Positions 23,802-35,780 of a DNA stretch of 64,000 bases are shown piece by piece. The notes beneath the pieces are model-generated. The model was not told where the DNA came from. It worked only from the letters and a program-made list of their open reading frames with translations, and did no database searches. Source of the DNA: Nymphaea colorata (taxonomy: Eukaryota; Streptophyta; Magnoliopsida; Nymphaeales; Nymphaeaceae); the NCBI RefSeq assembly GCF_008831285.2, contig NC_045140.1, forward strand, positions 20,086,370 to 20,150,369, in the 5' to 3' direction. A program made the position numbers and the translations under genes. How positions within the stretch are numbered: position 1 is the first letter of the stretch; the number at the start of each line of letters is the position of its first letter.

Positions 23802-26357
23802 GAGAGAGAGATGAAAATAATTTCATTAAACGGAACCACATCAAAGAGAATTGGATCCGAAAAACAACAAAAACCAAGAAGTAAATTTATAACAGAGAAA
23901 GAAGAGAGGTCATAAACTGAGGTTTACAACAAGCTTTGACCAGAGCCAAAATGTTCGACCGAACAGAGTGAAGGACACTGTAGAAATAAAAGGTCAGACT
24001 GCGGAAGAAGACATCATTTTATGTAGTCCGAATGTGCCACAAGAAGATGAAGAACCAAGTTCGCCATAAGAAGCGCCAATTTTTGGACCTGAGAGCAATA
24101 GGAGGTCTAAACAGAAGGTCCCGGGCAAAGGATGTCGAGATGCATGTACGGATCTGAGAAACAGAACTTTTGAGACCTATTTTTAGTTAGATTTTGATAT
24201 GAACATGAGCTTTTTATTTGAACTAAATATAATTAAGCGTTTGGGTTTGGAATTGAGATCATTTCACCCTACAATTTATGTTTTCCGGACAGTATGAATT
24301 ACATATTTTCTCTTTTAAGTGCACGAAGAGAATATATGGACAACTGAAAAGATTCGCTAACTTTGTAAAGTAGAAACTGTAGAATTAGTGGTGACCTACC
24401 TGATCATCTCCCCTGACATTTGCCGGTACAACCAGCAGCCAACCTAGGGTTTTCATTTGCCCTTGTCAGTGGACGCTTTTGGTTTGATCAGATTTTGCCT
24501 GTAAAACAATTGCATCTCATCATAGAGAGTTGGACGCCGTCTATGAAATATCATGGCAGAACCAGGCCCGGCCAAATTCTTCCGAAGGATGCCTACTTTT
24601 CCCCGCGAGGTTTCACGCTTTCATTTTAGATGATCTCGTCAAAATTAGGGTTAGTCGTGATCTCAACACCTTGGTTCAGGTTTTGAGAGTCGTTGATGGC
24701 TCCTGAAGGCTGCAATGGTGCATTTAACAGGCCCTCTGGACGGACGGTCCCATCTTGGGTGGGAATCACATCATACTATACTTTCATTGGGATGAAGAAT
24801 CTCACAAATCACCGAGCTTTGAAGTCTTTAGTTTTGTCATGATACGGTAGGTTCGGCGAGGCGGTTGGCCGGTTGCCCTTTGGTACTCTGGCAGCCCATC
24901 TGTTGAAGATAAGGTTCCCATTTTGCTTCGCTACACGTCAAATGAATCAAATGTTGAATTGTAAATTTCTGTAAACTTGAATATTTTAACATGTCCGAAT
25001 ATTAACCTCTCGACTTCTATGACCGTGAGATAATATTCCTTGTGCTCTTCTGAACATTTTTTTCTTGCGTAAGTGGGTTTTCTCAGATATAGGATTCAAG
25101 ATGACCAAGACAGCCTGGATCGCTTCAATCAATTCTTTGGTTCCATTCCTTAAGTTTGACAATGGTGGAAGATTTTGACACAGCAACACACGCTATTCCA
25201 AAAGATCCACACACGTCACGGTAAATGGCGAGCCGGCAGATTGGACTGTCAAATAGTGTCAATCTTCCCCAGAAAGAAAATGTATTGAATTTTGGGAGAT
25301 AATGGATGTGGCAGGAGCCTCTGTCCCACCTCATTAATAGAAAGATCCCACTTGATCTTGAAAGTTTATAATGGCAGCATAGTAGTAACTTGTGTTAATT
25401 CATCAGCGCATGAAAAAACAGTTAATGGCAAGCCGCCAGATTTTGGTGGCTAATCTTGAGCGGTAAAGGAAAGGCAGTTCAAGCTCATCTGTTTAGTATT
25501 TTATCATCAGTGATTACCAGTCTCTTGCATGTGATTTCTTACGCTGCCACGTTATACCAACTGGGCAATTATTGTACTTCCGTTCGTGCCGAACCCCGAC
25601 GTCGTCCGCAAAGTTCCGCCCATCTTCCTACAAGTGCCGCAGCTTTCTTTGTGCTGGCAAAGGCAGATCCTTCTGTCCGTGGAATAAGAGGAAGCGGACG
25701 TTTGATTCCTGCACATTCACCGTTTGCTTCCAATTTGGACTTTTGCGGACATGATAAGGTGAAGTTGGCATTCAGATTGGTGTTCCTGTTGCCATCCTTG
25801 TGCTGTCTCGTTGGACATTTGACATCATTCTTGCTGATTCTGATTCTGGTCGGTTTTGACGCTTACTAGAAGCCTGCTTCAAAAGTTTACTGCAATATTT
25901 ATCTTTTGACTCGCCATCTTGTTGATAGAAGATCTCGCGTTTTTGCCTTCCGATTCCTTCCACTGTCTGCCTTCTGTTTAATCCAGGGTATCAGAGTCAA
26001 TAGCCGGCGCTTTACTAGTCTTGCTTCAAAATTGGGTTCTCAAGCTCCTACTTCTTTTCCATGAAGACCCTCTGGTAGAAGGAGAGACTGGGCCACCTGC
26101 TCTCTACGGATGCTTGAGAACTGAGAGCAGGGCCCTATATCGTCCCTTTGTAATCATACATCTTGGTTTCTTTTTCCTCTTTCTTCCCGAGAGAATATCG
26201 GTCTCTTTGATCCCGCACCTACTCCTACCTATTGGTCGCATTTCAGAAGAATAATTCCAAGGGATCTACCATAGAGGGAAGCTTTCCTCGCCTTTTACCC
26301 GGCCGAGGCAATTTGGATGTGCAGAAGTCGGCCTCGACAGGGAGAGCGGAGGGGGAG
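21968..26357. other. Intergenic region and 5' leader of the metallophosphoesterase-like gene
   Basis: The PP2C 3' UTR carries a (CT)n run at 22086-22119. A (TA)n run lies at about 23334-23366 and a (GA)n run at 23769-23811. A short motif, aatggcgagccggcagatt near 25225, recurs diverged as aatggcaagccgccagatt near 25424. A 137-codon frame at 25456-25869 has no family resemblance and probably belongs to leader or promoter sequence. No other gene is supported. Confidence 0.5.
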
Positions 26358-29300
26358 ATGGGTCGTCCTTCGTGGGGCTTGACAATCTTCACTCAGCTGG
26401 CTCTCTGTGGCTTGCTGTGCGTTGCCTTCTTTATGGGTAAGCCTCAGAATCCCGGCAGAGAAGAACCATTGGATGTGTATTTCATGAGCGTCAGCGGGGG
26501 GCATAGACCATTGAAGCATCAGATCAATCTCCTGAAACAAGTTGGTTGTTCCTAACCTTCTATTTAGTCAGTTTCAGTGTTTTGATTAGGGATGACTTCT
26601 GTTTCAACCTTATATAAGTAGTTTTTTTTTTTTTTCTTGATTGAAGATGGAAAAGCTGGTCAAGAGTTACAATGTAAAGTTCGTCATCAGTATCAGCGAG
26701 CTCGGTGACGAGGATCCCCTCTTGCAGAATGTAAGCCTGCCTCTCTGTCTTTCTCTCTGAGTGAGCGTTCCTGGTCTTTATAGTATACGTTTTGATATAT
26801 TCTGTTTTGCAGGTGAGCAGGAATTTCCCATCGCTAAATATTCCATGGTAATGCACAATCTGCTCAGTGTGTGATTTGGTATATAGATTTTCTTTTACGA
26901 GGCACGAAGAAAACCCGATCCCCATGGATGAGAAACCTCGACCTTGCGCTTTTGCTCACTGCGGAAATCTTCCTATTGCTTTGGCGGGCCCTATGGTGGA
27001 ATTGTTTGTGTCCTTTTGAAAAATGGCCTACCATAGTTTGTCCGTTTTCTTTTGTGCTTTTCTAGGTTTGTGCTGCAGGATTCTATGACGGGGTATTTTT
27101 TGAAGTTCTAGGTAACTGATTGCTTGAGAAAATGCAGATTGTAACCATTAAAAGGAAACTTTGTTATGTAGGTATGGGACTAACTTTTCTCAAGGGAAAG
27201 GACACCTTGCAAAGCAGATCACAATCCCGTATGGAAATATCCTAGATATTGTGTTTGTTGATACCAGAATGCTGAAGGTATGAAAATGCTCTTGTACAAA
27301 TCAGTTTCCTGAACGTTTAAGTACCTAACGAACATGCATTATGAAATGGAGTTCATCACAAACTGATTGTGGGCTATCAACTGCTGAAACTTTATCCGTG
27401 GCATAGCTCCAAAGTGCTCTTCTTTGTGGCCTTTTGTTGACTGAACTTGTGTTATCCTATGGTGCTGTGGTCAATCGTGCCCTTTTTGGCAGACTGCTTG
27501 CAGTACCTGCGTGCCCGTGGCATCAGCCAGCGGGTTATCTATCCAGCCGGTCTTGTAACTTGGACCAAATAGTATGACATATATGCGAATCAACAGGTGT
27601 TGAAACCTGGAGATGACTCTCGGCAATGGATATCTTGGCTCCCGCCACGATGAAGAATGTAACAAAATGCGATAGTTGATGTAAATTGCAGAATCCCATG
27701 AATCGTGGAGTTTTTGAAAGCAAATTGCACCCAAGGCCATTTTGCCAAGGGCACGTCTGCCTGGTTGTCAAACCGCACTTGCACATGGGTTAGTCGATCC
27801 TAAGGGGCAGGGGAAGCCTGTCGGACAGCACAATCAGTTCCAAGACTTAAGGAAGCAACACGATGGAATAGACATCATTAATATATACTAGAGGACAGGA
27901 AACTTGTGACGAGTTATGTGGAGGTAGTTCTTCCAAAAAAGGGGGACTAGCATATATGGTTTTGTTGGGAAGTAACTGTCGGAAAAGGAAAAAAAAAAAG
28001 AGGCACTAAAAGATATGCCTAGTGCACTAGATTTCTATGTTGTGCACAAGTCCTTCAATTTTAAGCTTTTCTTGTGCACATCCAGGATCTGTCATGAAAT
28101 AGACTGGCCTTTTCATGTTTCCATTCTGAAAAGCCATCAATATTTACTCGTGTTGTGCCTCTTTGTACTTTGGCACCCGATGGTCGTTTTGGACAAAAAC
28201 GTATGGAATTTCTTTGGTGGGATTGCATTTATTCATGTAGTTCTTGATGAGTTTGCTATGCGCTTCATCTTCATTGTTATTTAGGTTTATCCATCTGAAA
28301 CCTTTTTTTATTCAATCGTAGCTGGTTAAAATTATGTTGACAGAATTTCCATAATTTATTATTGTATCTAAGGAACATAGGACGCCTAATTCAAATCATT
28401 TACAGCAAATTGAATTTCCAGGATAAAGTACTGATGGAACAATCAAATCATAATGGGATGCTAGTGGACCAACAAAACTTGCTCATGAGAACATTATCAC
28501 AGGCTAATGGCAATTGGTATGTATTGACCAATGCATTTCCAATGTGAAGGGGCTTTCAAATTATGTACTTCTGCAATGTTCTTCCTTTCCTTTTTTTTCT
28601 CCTTTTAATTATTCACCTATAAAATTGATCTGCAATTATGGGATTGCATTGATCCTTACCTTTCAATACTTTATAGGTCTTCTGTATTTGGTTTCCCATA
28701 TAATTGTTGATTCCTTTGGCACTGTATCCTATATTCTGTCAGCAGGATATCAGGGGATCATGAAGTTTGGTATGCTTTGCATGTTTTGCTATTATGCCAT
28801 GTTGCAAGTTAGTAAAGTGTGCTTATGGCAATGGTGCTTACAGCTGCTAAACTGCTGTCTTGCTATCTTATCTACCTGGAACAAGTTAGCATGTGAAATT
28901 TACAAAAATACGTTCAACTACTTTATCAGTTCTCATGCATTAGATCCATTTATCTATCCCATCCATGGAAATATAGAAATTTGAGTGAAGAATTTTCTCT
29001 TTCCTATACAGCTTCCAAGTGGGTGGAGTAGTACATGACTCTGAATGGCAATATGTAGTCTATAAGACTTATTGAGTCCATACAATGTGGAGCTAATGAA
29101 GAATGGGCGGTGTCTGGCCGATGTAATATGCTGTCCTGAAAGAGGACCTGTGTGCCTCCTTTAATTGTTATTGAGGAATTGAGTTAGTATAGTGTCAAAC
29201 TGGCAGGATTCAATGTAAAGCTTTTTATGCATTTCATCATTCTGAAATGCATTACCATCTTACTAATATATGGACAAATAGTGAAGTTACTCAACAAAAG

Positions 29301-30667
29301 GCAGACTCTCATTTTGAGGAGTAAGTGTCTCCTCTAATCAAAGCTGTACCCTTCAACCTTTAGTTACTAATTATCTTATACCATCTGAAAGGCTCACTAG
29401 TTAGTTAGTTAGTTCAAGACACATATAAAATCAGTTACAATGTCAAGAAATCTGGCATGCTGAGCAGAAGTATATCAATATATTAAATTTAATGACACAG
29501 TGTTAGAATCTTTTTGGCATGTAAAGTCTCATGCATCGGTAAGAAAGGGTTTCAGATCAATGTGTTTCCCTAGAACTCTAGCAATCTCACATTATAGTGG
29601 TCATATAGAAAACTTGACATGCTTTATTGTTAGGTTGAACTAATTTTAAAAGAAAAATTCTTGGTTGTGCCTGGGATCGCTAATGCTGCCCAGTTTGCAT
29701 AATTGATGTCTGATTGTATTTCAAACTTTCAATTAAAACAAAATCGAGAAGTTTTAAATTTGATCATCAAATCTGAATGATAAACGGGTTCCTGATTCGT
29801 GAACACCATAGGAAGCAGCCATTGCCTTTCTTGTGATCGTGATGTACAGGACAATTTTTGATACATATGTCTAGTACCTCCAAGGATTTTGATAATATTA
29901 GTCACCAAGGTTTCATAGTTTGAGCTCTTTGATTGATGTTTTCAGGAAAGGTTTTCTGTTCATTTTGTCATGATTAGTGGTAGTTCAAATTTCTCTGACA
30001 TATATGTTTGATGCGTACCTATTTTTTTTGAGACAGGCGTATCATTGTTGGATATCACCCCCTAATTGTTTGCCAAGGGCCAGAGAACACCATCACACCT
30101 ACCAAAACAACTGAACTCTATGAGCCTTTGCACCACGCTTTAGTCAGATATGGGATTGTATGGTCGTCACCTTGGAATGTTATTAGATTTTCCGACGTCT
30201 CGTGGCAAATCAACTAAAACGGGCTTCTCTTTATATTTCTTCAGGACATGTATCTGAGCACTCAGGCTCGCATTGGCCATTATATTCGAGACAAGGGGAT
30301 CACTTACATTGGAAACCCAGAATTTGGCATTGAGAGTCGTAGTTTTCCTTCAGAAAATGATAACTCTGGCTGCATTAGGTGAGGAGTGCATCCATGCCCT
30401 GATTTATCTTCTTTAATTGCTTATGCAGGAACTGAAGTTAGTTTTTGCTTCTTTCCTCAGTGGAGCGGAACATGGATTTCTTCTACACAGAGTTAGCCCC
30501 CTGGAGATTGTAAGTACCATTGCTTTCGTGTGAGGAAACCCGACTCTTTCTTCATACTTATTAACTTCAAAACACAATTTCCCTGGCAGGAGTCTTATTT
30601 CATCGATACAAAAGGCAAAGTAGTCTTCAGGTCCACCCTTCACCAGAGAGGCAAAGAAGTCATATAA
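26358..30667 (+). CDS. Plant type II membrane protein, metallophosphoesterase-like, nine exons
   Basis: Exons: 26358-26540, 26647-26730, 26813-26847, 27172-27277, 28422-28516, 30037-30157, 30245-30378, 30461-30509, 30590-30667; 294 residues, all phases consistent. Residues about 8-27 (LTIFTQLALCGLLCVAFFMG) form one membrane anchor after a short basic N-terminus. Recognisable blocks are LDVYFMSVSGGHRPL, VKFVISISELGDEDPLLQN, NILDIVFVDTRML, NGNWRIIVGYHPLIVC (W168, H175) and GAEHGFLLHRVSPLEIESYF. The strand-W-strand-GYHP block is the form seen in calcineurin-like phosphoesterases, and I recall a conserved plant family with this layout annotated that way. The usual N-terminal Asp-x-His and GDN-type metal motifs are not evident, so enzyme activity is doubtful. 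The start is the ATG just ahead of the membrane segment. Introns 4 (1.1 kb) and 5 (1.5 kb) are long. Confidence 0.7.
27611..27770 (+). pseudogene. Decayed 5.8S rRNA gene copy inside an intron
   Basis: About 160 bases follow plant 5.8S rRNA from start to end. Recognisable words are gactctcggcaatggatat, gatgaagaatgtaac, aaatgcgata, gaattgcagaatccc (here aaattgcagaatccc) and gggcacgtctgcctgg. Most differences from the standard molecule are C to T or G to A, many at former CpG sites (for example aacgtagcg has become aatgtaaca), as expected of a methylated, silent copy. There are also small indels near the middle. It lies in sense orientation in intron 4 of the metallophosphoesterase-like gene and cannot encode a functional rRNA. 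Confidence 0.9.
27783..27832 (+). pseudogene. 26S rRNA gene fragment fused to the 5.8S copy
   Basis: The word catgggttagtcgatcctaa followed by a gggg-rich stretch, gaagcctgtcggacagcac, matches an internal part of plant 26S rRNA (gaacatgggttagtcgatcc and on). It starts only about 12 bases after the 5.8S end, so ITS2 and the 5' part of 26S are missing. The copy is therefore internally deleted. Upstream, the bases ttgaaacctgg just before the 5.8S start may be a remnant of the ITS1 start (normally ttgtcgaaacctg), which would mean a second deletion; this part is less certain. Confidence 0.75.
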
Positions 30668-31571
30668 TCGCCGCAGACCATTGCTTCCTTTGAGTCTTGT
30701 TGTCTATTTTGTTGGTCATTCCTTGTTAATTTATATTCCTTCATTTTTCTGTTCACCTTTTTACAGTGTCATTTTTTCTGTATGGGGGATGAACAGAGGA
30801 GAAAGGCAATAAAGATTTATGCATTATAAGGTCCTCATCTGTTGCATCGAGCTTTACGTTCAGTAGTTGGTCTTACGAAACACCGTTCAGCTCGTTCCAT
30901 CGACTGTCAATGGGCACATTGCATTCCTTTACGATTCCGCTTTTTCAACTTGTCACTTAATCCTCAGATTAGTGGCTTGAAAAAGATCAAAGAACTAAAT
31001 GCCACAAAGCTTCAGCTCATCAAGCACCCTGTTTTGTGGATGATGAAGGCAAGGTTAGATGCAACTAAAGAAAGTGCTTGTTGGTGAAATGCTTTGAATT
31101 TTTGGGCTCTCAGAATGGCTTTTGAAAGGATATACTGGAATGGCTTGAGGGCGTGCATTTTCTGCTGTCTAGGCCCGACATTGTGGGGCTAGACTGGGAT
31201 CTTTGTTGGCAATGTAGGCTCAGGAATTGGTTTTGAGATTTTTCTCTTTTCTGGCTGCATCCAACTCGGGTTTTAGATTTATCCAAATTCGAACTATTGA
31301 AAAACACGTATACATGTAGATTTAGTATGCCGAGTTTGGAATAAAAGTAACATAACAAAGCTCACTATATTAGCGAGAAAATTACGTTGAATGGAGTGGT
31401 TTTGATGATAAAATGTTTCCCCAGTTTCCCTTCTGCGACTCTTTTTTGGCAATTTAAATACATTGGATGGCTTTTTTTTCATGTCTTAAAATTTTCTGTT
31501 ATAAAGTATATATCTTGGAGACTAAGATGGATTAAAGAGTAGAGTGAGAAAAGAGGGATGGACAGACGGCA

Positions 31572-32115
31572 CGTGCAGGTGACTCAGGCTCAGAGAGCAC
31601 CTTTTCTTACTTAACCTTTTGATATATATTTGAGGTTTTTCAAAAAAAAAAAAAGAGATTCAATATAGGGACATCAAATATAAAAAGGTAAATGAAACAT
31701 TATTTGTTAGAAAAAATTTCACGTTTGCCGGTCACTTTTTTGGCGAGTTAGAATAAGGAAGGCCTCCTTTTAGTGAAAATTTATTAGTTTCCACTTTTCC
31801 AGTGGCCAAGAACAGAAAAATTTACACTTTTTTCTTCATTTGATTTATTAAAGGAGGTCTGTGCAGGTGAGTCGGCTCAGAGCGCACCATTTCTTACTCA
31901 ACCTTTTGATAAAAATTTGCGCATTTTTTAAAAAAGTGAGATTCAATATGTGGACATCAAATATAAAAAGGTAAATGAAACATTATTTGTTAAAAAATTT
32001 CACGTTGCCGGTCTCTTTTTTGCGAGTTAGAATAATGAAGGCCTTTTTACTGAAAATTTATTAGTTCCAGTGGCCAAACACATAAAAATTCACTAATTTT
32101 TTCTTCTTCACTATA
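31572..32115. repeat. Tandem duplication of about 285 bp
   Basis: A segment starting gtgcaggtgactcaggctca near 31573 is repeated from about 31863 as gtgcaggtgagtcggctcag. Shared words in both copies include aaatataaaaaggtaaatga, aaacattatttgtta, atttcacgtt, gccggtc, gcgagttagaataa and ccagtggccaa. Copies differ by small indels and substitutions, so the duplication is not recent. No coding sequence is involved. Confidence 0.85.
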
Positions 32116-32239
32116 AAGGGAGGTGTGGAGGGCCAAAGCCTTTCTCATCTCGTTAGTTTAAGTATGAGGCTGTAGAGAAGAAGGTCCGTTGGGGAGGGCT
32201 GCCCTTCTCTACCTCGCCTGTGATTACCCTTGAAAATAA

Positions 32240-32264
32240 TAGGCCCTCCCTCTCTTTCTTTCCC

Positions 32265-32302
<38 letters not shown>

Positions 32303-32345
32303 GTGTTCCTGCAGTACCTTCTTCTTCTTCTTCTTCTTCTTCCGC
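32240..32345. repeat. (CT)n and (CTT)n tract
   Basis: A pyrimidine-rich stretch with (TC)n at 32271-32299 and (CTT)n at about 32318-32343. It creates long open frames on both strands (poly-Arg/Glu on minus, poly-Ser/Leu/Phe on plus), which I do not regard as genes. Confidence 0.9.
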
Positions 32346-32636
32346 TTCCTGTTTTTTTTTGGGGTGGCAATGATGATTTCTGCCGTCGGTTTCCCAGAGG
32401 GATGGACTCTTAGGTTGGTCGATGGCGAGGCAGCCATGGATGGTTTCCCCTTGTCCTTCAAATGAATGGTAGCAAGGGGCGGCAACCGCTGCAGCCATGG
32501 CCTCCCTTGGGGCTCCTCTTTTCTCGGGTAAACGCTAATCTGAGCCCTCCCCCCTTTCAGTAAACGGAACAAAAGCGGATCGTCTCTCTATATCTCTGTT
32601 GATCTTTTCTCGGTCTATGCAAAAGAACGCATGAAC

Positions 32637-32815
32637 CATAAAATAGGGTTTTCCAGTCTTTTCTTGCCGTCTTTACCTTATTCAACTTTGCATATAAACA
32701 TAAAAGAGGGTTTTCCGGTTTTTTCTTGCCGTCTTTACCTTATTCAACTTTGCATAGACATAAAATAGGGTTTTCCAAGTTTTTTCTTGCCGTCTTTACC
32801 TCATTCAACTTTTTA
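32637..32815. repeat. Three-copy tandem repeat, about 60-bp unit
   Basis: Copies begin near 32637, 32697 and 32758. Each has an ataaaatagggttttcc-type start (second copy ataaaagagggttttcc), ttttcttgccgtctttacct and attcaactttgcata. The third copy ends earlier, at attcaactttt. Function is unknown. Confidence 0.9.
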
Positions 32816-34175
32816 AGTTTTTCTTGCTCAGGCCGTTGTTGATGAATGGTGATGATGCATTAGCATTATAAGCAGTGAAGATCCGTAGGCTGGCATGGAA
32901 GCTCGGTCTTCAGGACCTCAGGTCGACTTTGGCGAATCTTTTCTTTTTGAAGAAAAGTTTCTCGGGCTTCCGCCCGAAAGGTAAAGAAGAAAAGGATATA
33001 AAAAAAAGCGAAGATGAGGTTTTATATTTGCTGATATGACTAGTACGCCAGTCGAAAAAAAATAGTGTAAATGCCAAGTTAATACGGGGCAGCAGGCATG
33101 GAGAATTTATAGAGAATGAATGTTGTTTAAACATATCAAATTGATGTGATTTTGGAAAATGAAATCATGGGGATTACAGCAGCAGAGTGGAGGCATGAAT
33201 GAACTTTGCATGACTTTTTGTGGAGAGGAAGCCGCATTAGAGATATAATCATCATTGTCGATTCATAATATTGATAATATCATGGACTTAGTTCTGGTAA
33301 AAGCGAGCTGCGACCATAACTCCGAAGCTGCAAGCAACTTCATATCCAATTTAGAAGAACCCATTTCCAAAGACGAGAAGGAGGCTTCGTAGAATCTCCA
33401 AAAGAACATACCAAGTACTAAATACTGTAGTTCCCGGTCTGGTTCCCGCCGGTGGATTGGTTCATGGATTTTCCCTAGCGTAGACGGTTGGTAAGGTAAC
33501 TCACCATCAATTCAGTAAATTAGCACAAGGGCGATGTCTTTTAGCTTTTCCTGCCCGGAGTGAAGGCTAGGGAGGGTGAAAGAGACTCCCCCTTGCAATG
33601 TTATGTTGTGGAGATGAGGTCCCTCCATTCACTGCGTGGCTCCTTCAAACAAGACATTAAACTGTATGACATTAAGATTATGGACCCCAAGAGTTGGTTC
33701 ACTGGACAATGAAAACCTCAGTGGAGTTAGTAATGGTGCTTCAACATTATGTCTCTGCTTATTAGAGATGACAAGCTTGTCTTCCCCGACAGAACAGACT
33801 TATGCACACCAATGAGCTGATATTTAGAGGTATAAATTTAAAGTGAGGAGCATCCTTCTCTTGGCCTAACAAAGGAAATAACAATAACCGGAGCTATTCT
33901 CTCAATAAGTTCTCTTCCATCAGCCCTTTAGAAAAAGAAAAGAAGGCAAACAAAAGGATGAATTATGGGGGCTCCCTTTCTCTGACATATCTGACAATCA
34001 ATAAGGAGATCAGCCCCATCACTCATCACCATCTTCCTCCTTTTCTTTCTTTTCAATTTTATCTTTTATTGAAGAGATGAATGGCCATACATGCATATGA
34101 GGAATAGCCATGGCGAGGCAGCTTATAATGTCTTACAACCCTCTGCATTTTCGAGCAACCATTGCATGGTAAGGT

Positions 34176-34229
34176 TCAGGTCACCATCCGTTTGCGAACT
34201 GGTGCCAACACAAACAGATGGTGACCTGA
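34176..34229. repeat. Stem-loop, 19-nt arms and 16-nt loop
   Basis: Arms tcaggtcaccatccgtttg (34176-34194) and caaacagatggtgacctga (34211-34229) pair with one mismatch, which can be a G-U wobble in one RNA orientation. It lies about 300 bp downstream of the TIL stop codon, so it may be in or just past the TIL 3' UTR. There is no U-tract, and a bacterial-type terminator would not apply in this genome. Confidence 0.8.
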
Positions 34230-34533
34230 TCCCAGTTCATCATAGTAAAGAACTGCCGGATTCTTCATCATGTCCAACCTAATAAAACACCATAAGACGC
34301 TTATCTTTCCCAAAGAGTTTTTAGTTATGTACAGCCATTACAGAATACAAATTCCAAGCAACACAGTTTATACGATGTGCAAAGCAAAAGAGTTCTTAAA
34401 ACATAAATACACAGACAGCCATGAAAAAGGTCTCGCCTAAGGTTCAAGAGGCAGGTATTCAGATTTCAGAGGGAACCATTTACAAGAAGAGGAAAGGACT
34501 CAAACCAAACAAACATCAGAGGCAGTGGGCCTA

Positions 34534-35469
34534 TCACTTGCCCAAAATGGACTTCAACCACCAGACGCCCTTGGTGTCTACAGGACCTGCTTCAGGGGGC
34601 GGCTCAGTCTGCGGTGTTTTGTGGATACGAGATACATCATATCCCTCCTGTGTGGCCCTGTCAAGCAGCTGATTGTAGATCGTCTCATCAAGCTGTTGTT
34701 GCCTGCATAGTATCTGCACATCGATTCACAAATTGCATATCAATTTCCTCGCCTGAAAACAGGAAACCCAAAACTTCCTTCATAATTTTTGCTTCAAACA
34801 CCATCCAACCAAGCCGATTCACAAGCTTTGGCTCTTGGTCACACCCGTAACATAACATTAGATCTTCCCAAGATAAAGTACCCAATAATATATCTAAAAT
34901 TAATTTCATACAGAAATCGCGGTTCATGAGCGTCAACTGGAAAAAAGGAACAAAAACCATTCCTCTTCCCTGTTCCCGTAGAAAAAGGGAAAAAAACATC
35001 AACAACCTAAAATCCAAACCGATCGCGAAGAAGAAGATGATAATGATGACGGCAGAGAAGAAGAAGAAGAAGATGAAGTGAAGGGGAAACATACCCAAAG
35101 GTAATTTCTAGAGGGCTGACCAATGAGGGCATACTGGTAGTCCTGATCGATGTAGAGAACCCAGTAGTCCCCAACCACAGGGATGATGGGCAGGAAGGGC
35201 GGCACGTAGAACTTCACCTTCAGCTTAGCCTCGTCGCTCTTGGGGTCGGCCTTGTAGGCCGACCCTTCAATGTAGGATCTCTTCCCGTCCGTCCACGTCT
35301 CGTTCAGCACATGGATGGTGCCGTCGTCGTTGAGGGTGTAGGTGGCCCTGGTGTTGATCCCGTTCTTCGGCTGAAACCTCGACGGAAAGGACGCGATTTC
35401 ATACCAGCGGCCCATGTACCTCTCCACATCTAGCCCCTTCACCACATCCATTTCCTTCTTACCTCCCAT
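34534..35469 (-). CDS. TIL: Temperature-induced lipocalin (TIL), two exons
   Basis: Exon 1 is 35469 down to 35095 and exon 2 is 34713 down to 34534; 184 residues, against about 186 in Arabidopsis TIL. The lipocalin signature GRWYEIASFPSRFQP begins at residue 20 (W22). GDYWVLYIDQDYQYALIGQP gives the second conserved block, and the last residues WWLKSILGK match the family C-terminus. There is no signal peptide, as expected for TIL, which associates with the plasma membrane peripherally and protects lipids against heat, cold and oxidative damage (family knowledge). The donor gtatgt after YLW and acceptor gtgcag before ILCRQQ are canonical. The intron (381 bp) contains a CT-rich stretch at the exon 1 side that reads as poly-Ser if not spliced. 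A TATA box and a heat-shock element lie upstream. Confidence 0.95.
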
Positions 35470-35607
35470 CCTTCAACAACCAACACACTCACTTCCCTCT
35501 TCCTTGATTGCCAAAATGGATCGACACTCCACAGTCTAGACACCGAAGAATCAAGATGATTCCAGACAGATGCACGAGAGTGGTAGGAGGAGGAAAGCAT
35601 TGGAAGA

Positions 35608-35621
35608 ATATATATTATATA
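35608..35621 (-). promoter_or_regulatory. TATA box of the TIL gene
   Basis: On the minus strand the sequence reads ctatataatata, about 140 bp upstream of the TIL start codon, leaving a 5' UTR of about 100 bp. No other TATA-like word is as well placed. Confidence 0.7.
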
Positions 35622-35780
35622 GGGGAAAGAGGGACATTCGTGTCGGTGTAAGCGTTGGATATTTTGAGGATAAGATATCGGACGTGTCCGCCAGGAGAAG
35701 GCGACGCGTTTCACTTTCATCTACAGCCTGTTGCTATGGAGCGTGTAGTTCGCTCAATCATTTTGTTTCCGCTTGGAGAG

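Larger units (their letters stand above)
30668..34533. other. Intergenic region between convergent genes, with local duplications
   Basis: Contains the 3' UTR of the metallophosphoesterase-like gene and, from about 34100, the probable 3' UTR of the minus-strand TIL gene. Between them are a 285-bp tandem duplication (31570-32115), a purine/pyrimidine-rich tract (32240-32345) and a three-copy 60-bp repeat (32637-32815), each listed separately. No additional gene is supported. Confidence 0.5.

Noticed and set aside
25456..25869. 137-codon plus-strand frame upstream of the metallophosphoesterase-like gene
   Set aside because: Composition is unremarkable and no motif is recognised. It probably belongs to the leader or promoter region of the next gene.
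27471..27786. Minus-strand frames of 64-89 codons in intron 4 of the metallophosphoesterase-like gene
   Set aside because: They are antisense translations of the rDNA pseudogene region.
32145..32572. Overlapping minus-strand frames of 117 and 139 codons
   Set aside because: Both run through (GA)n and (GAA)n repeats and give poly-Glu/Lys/Arg stretches with no family resemblance.
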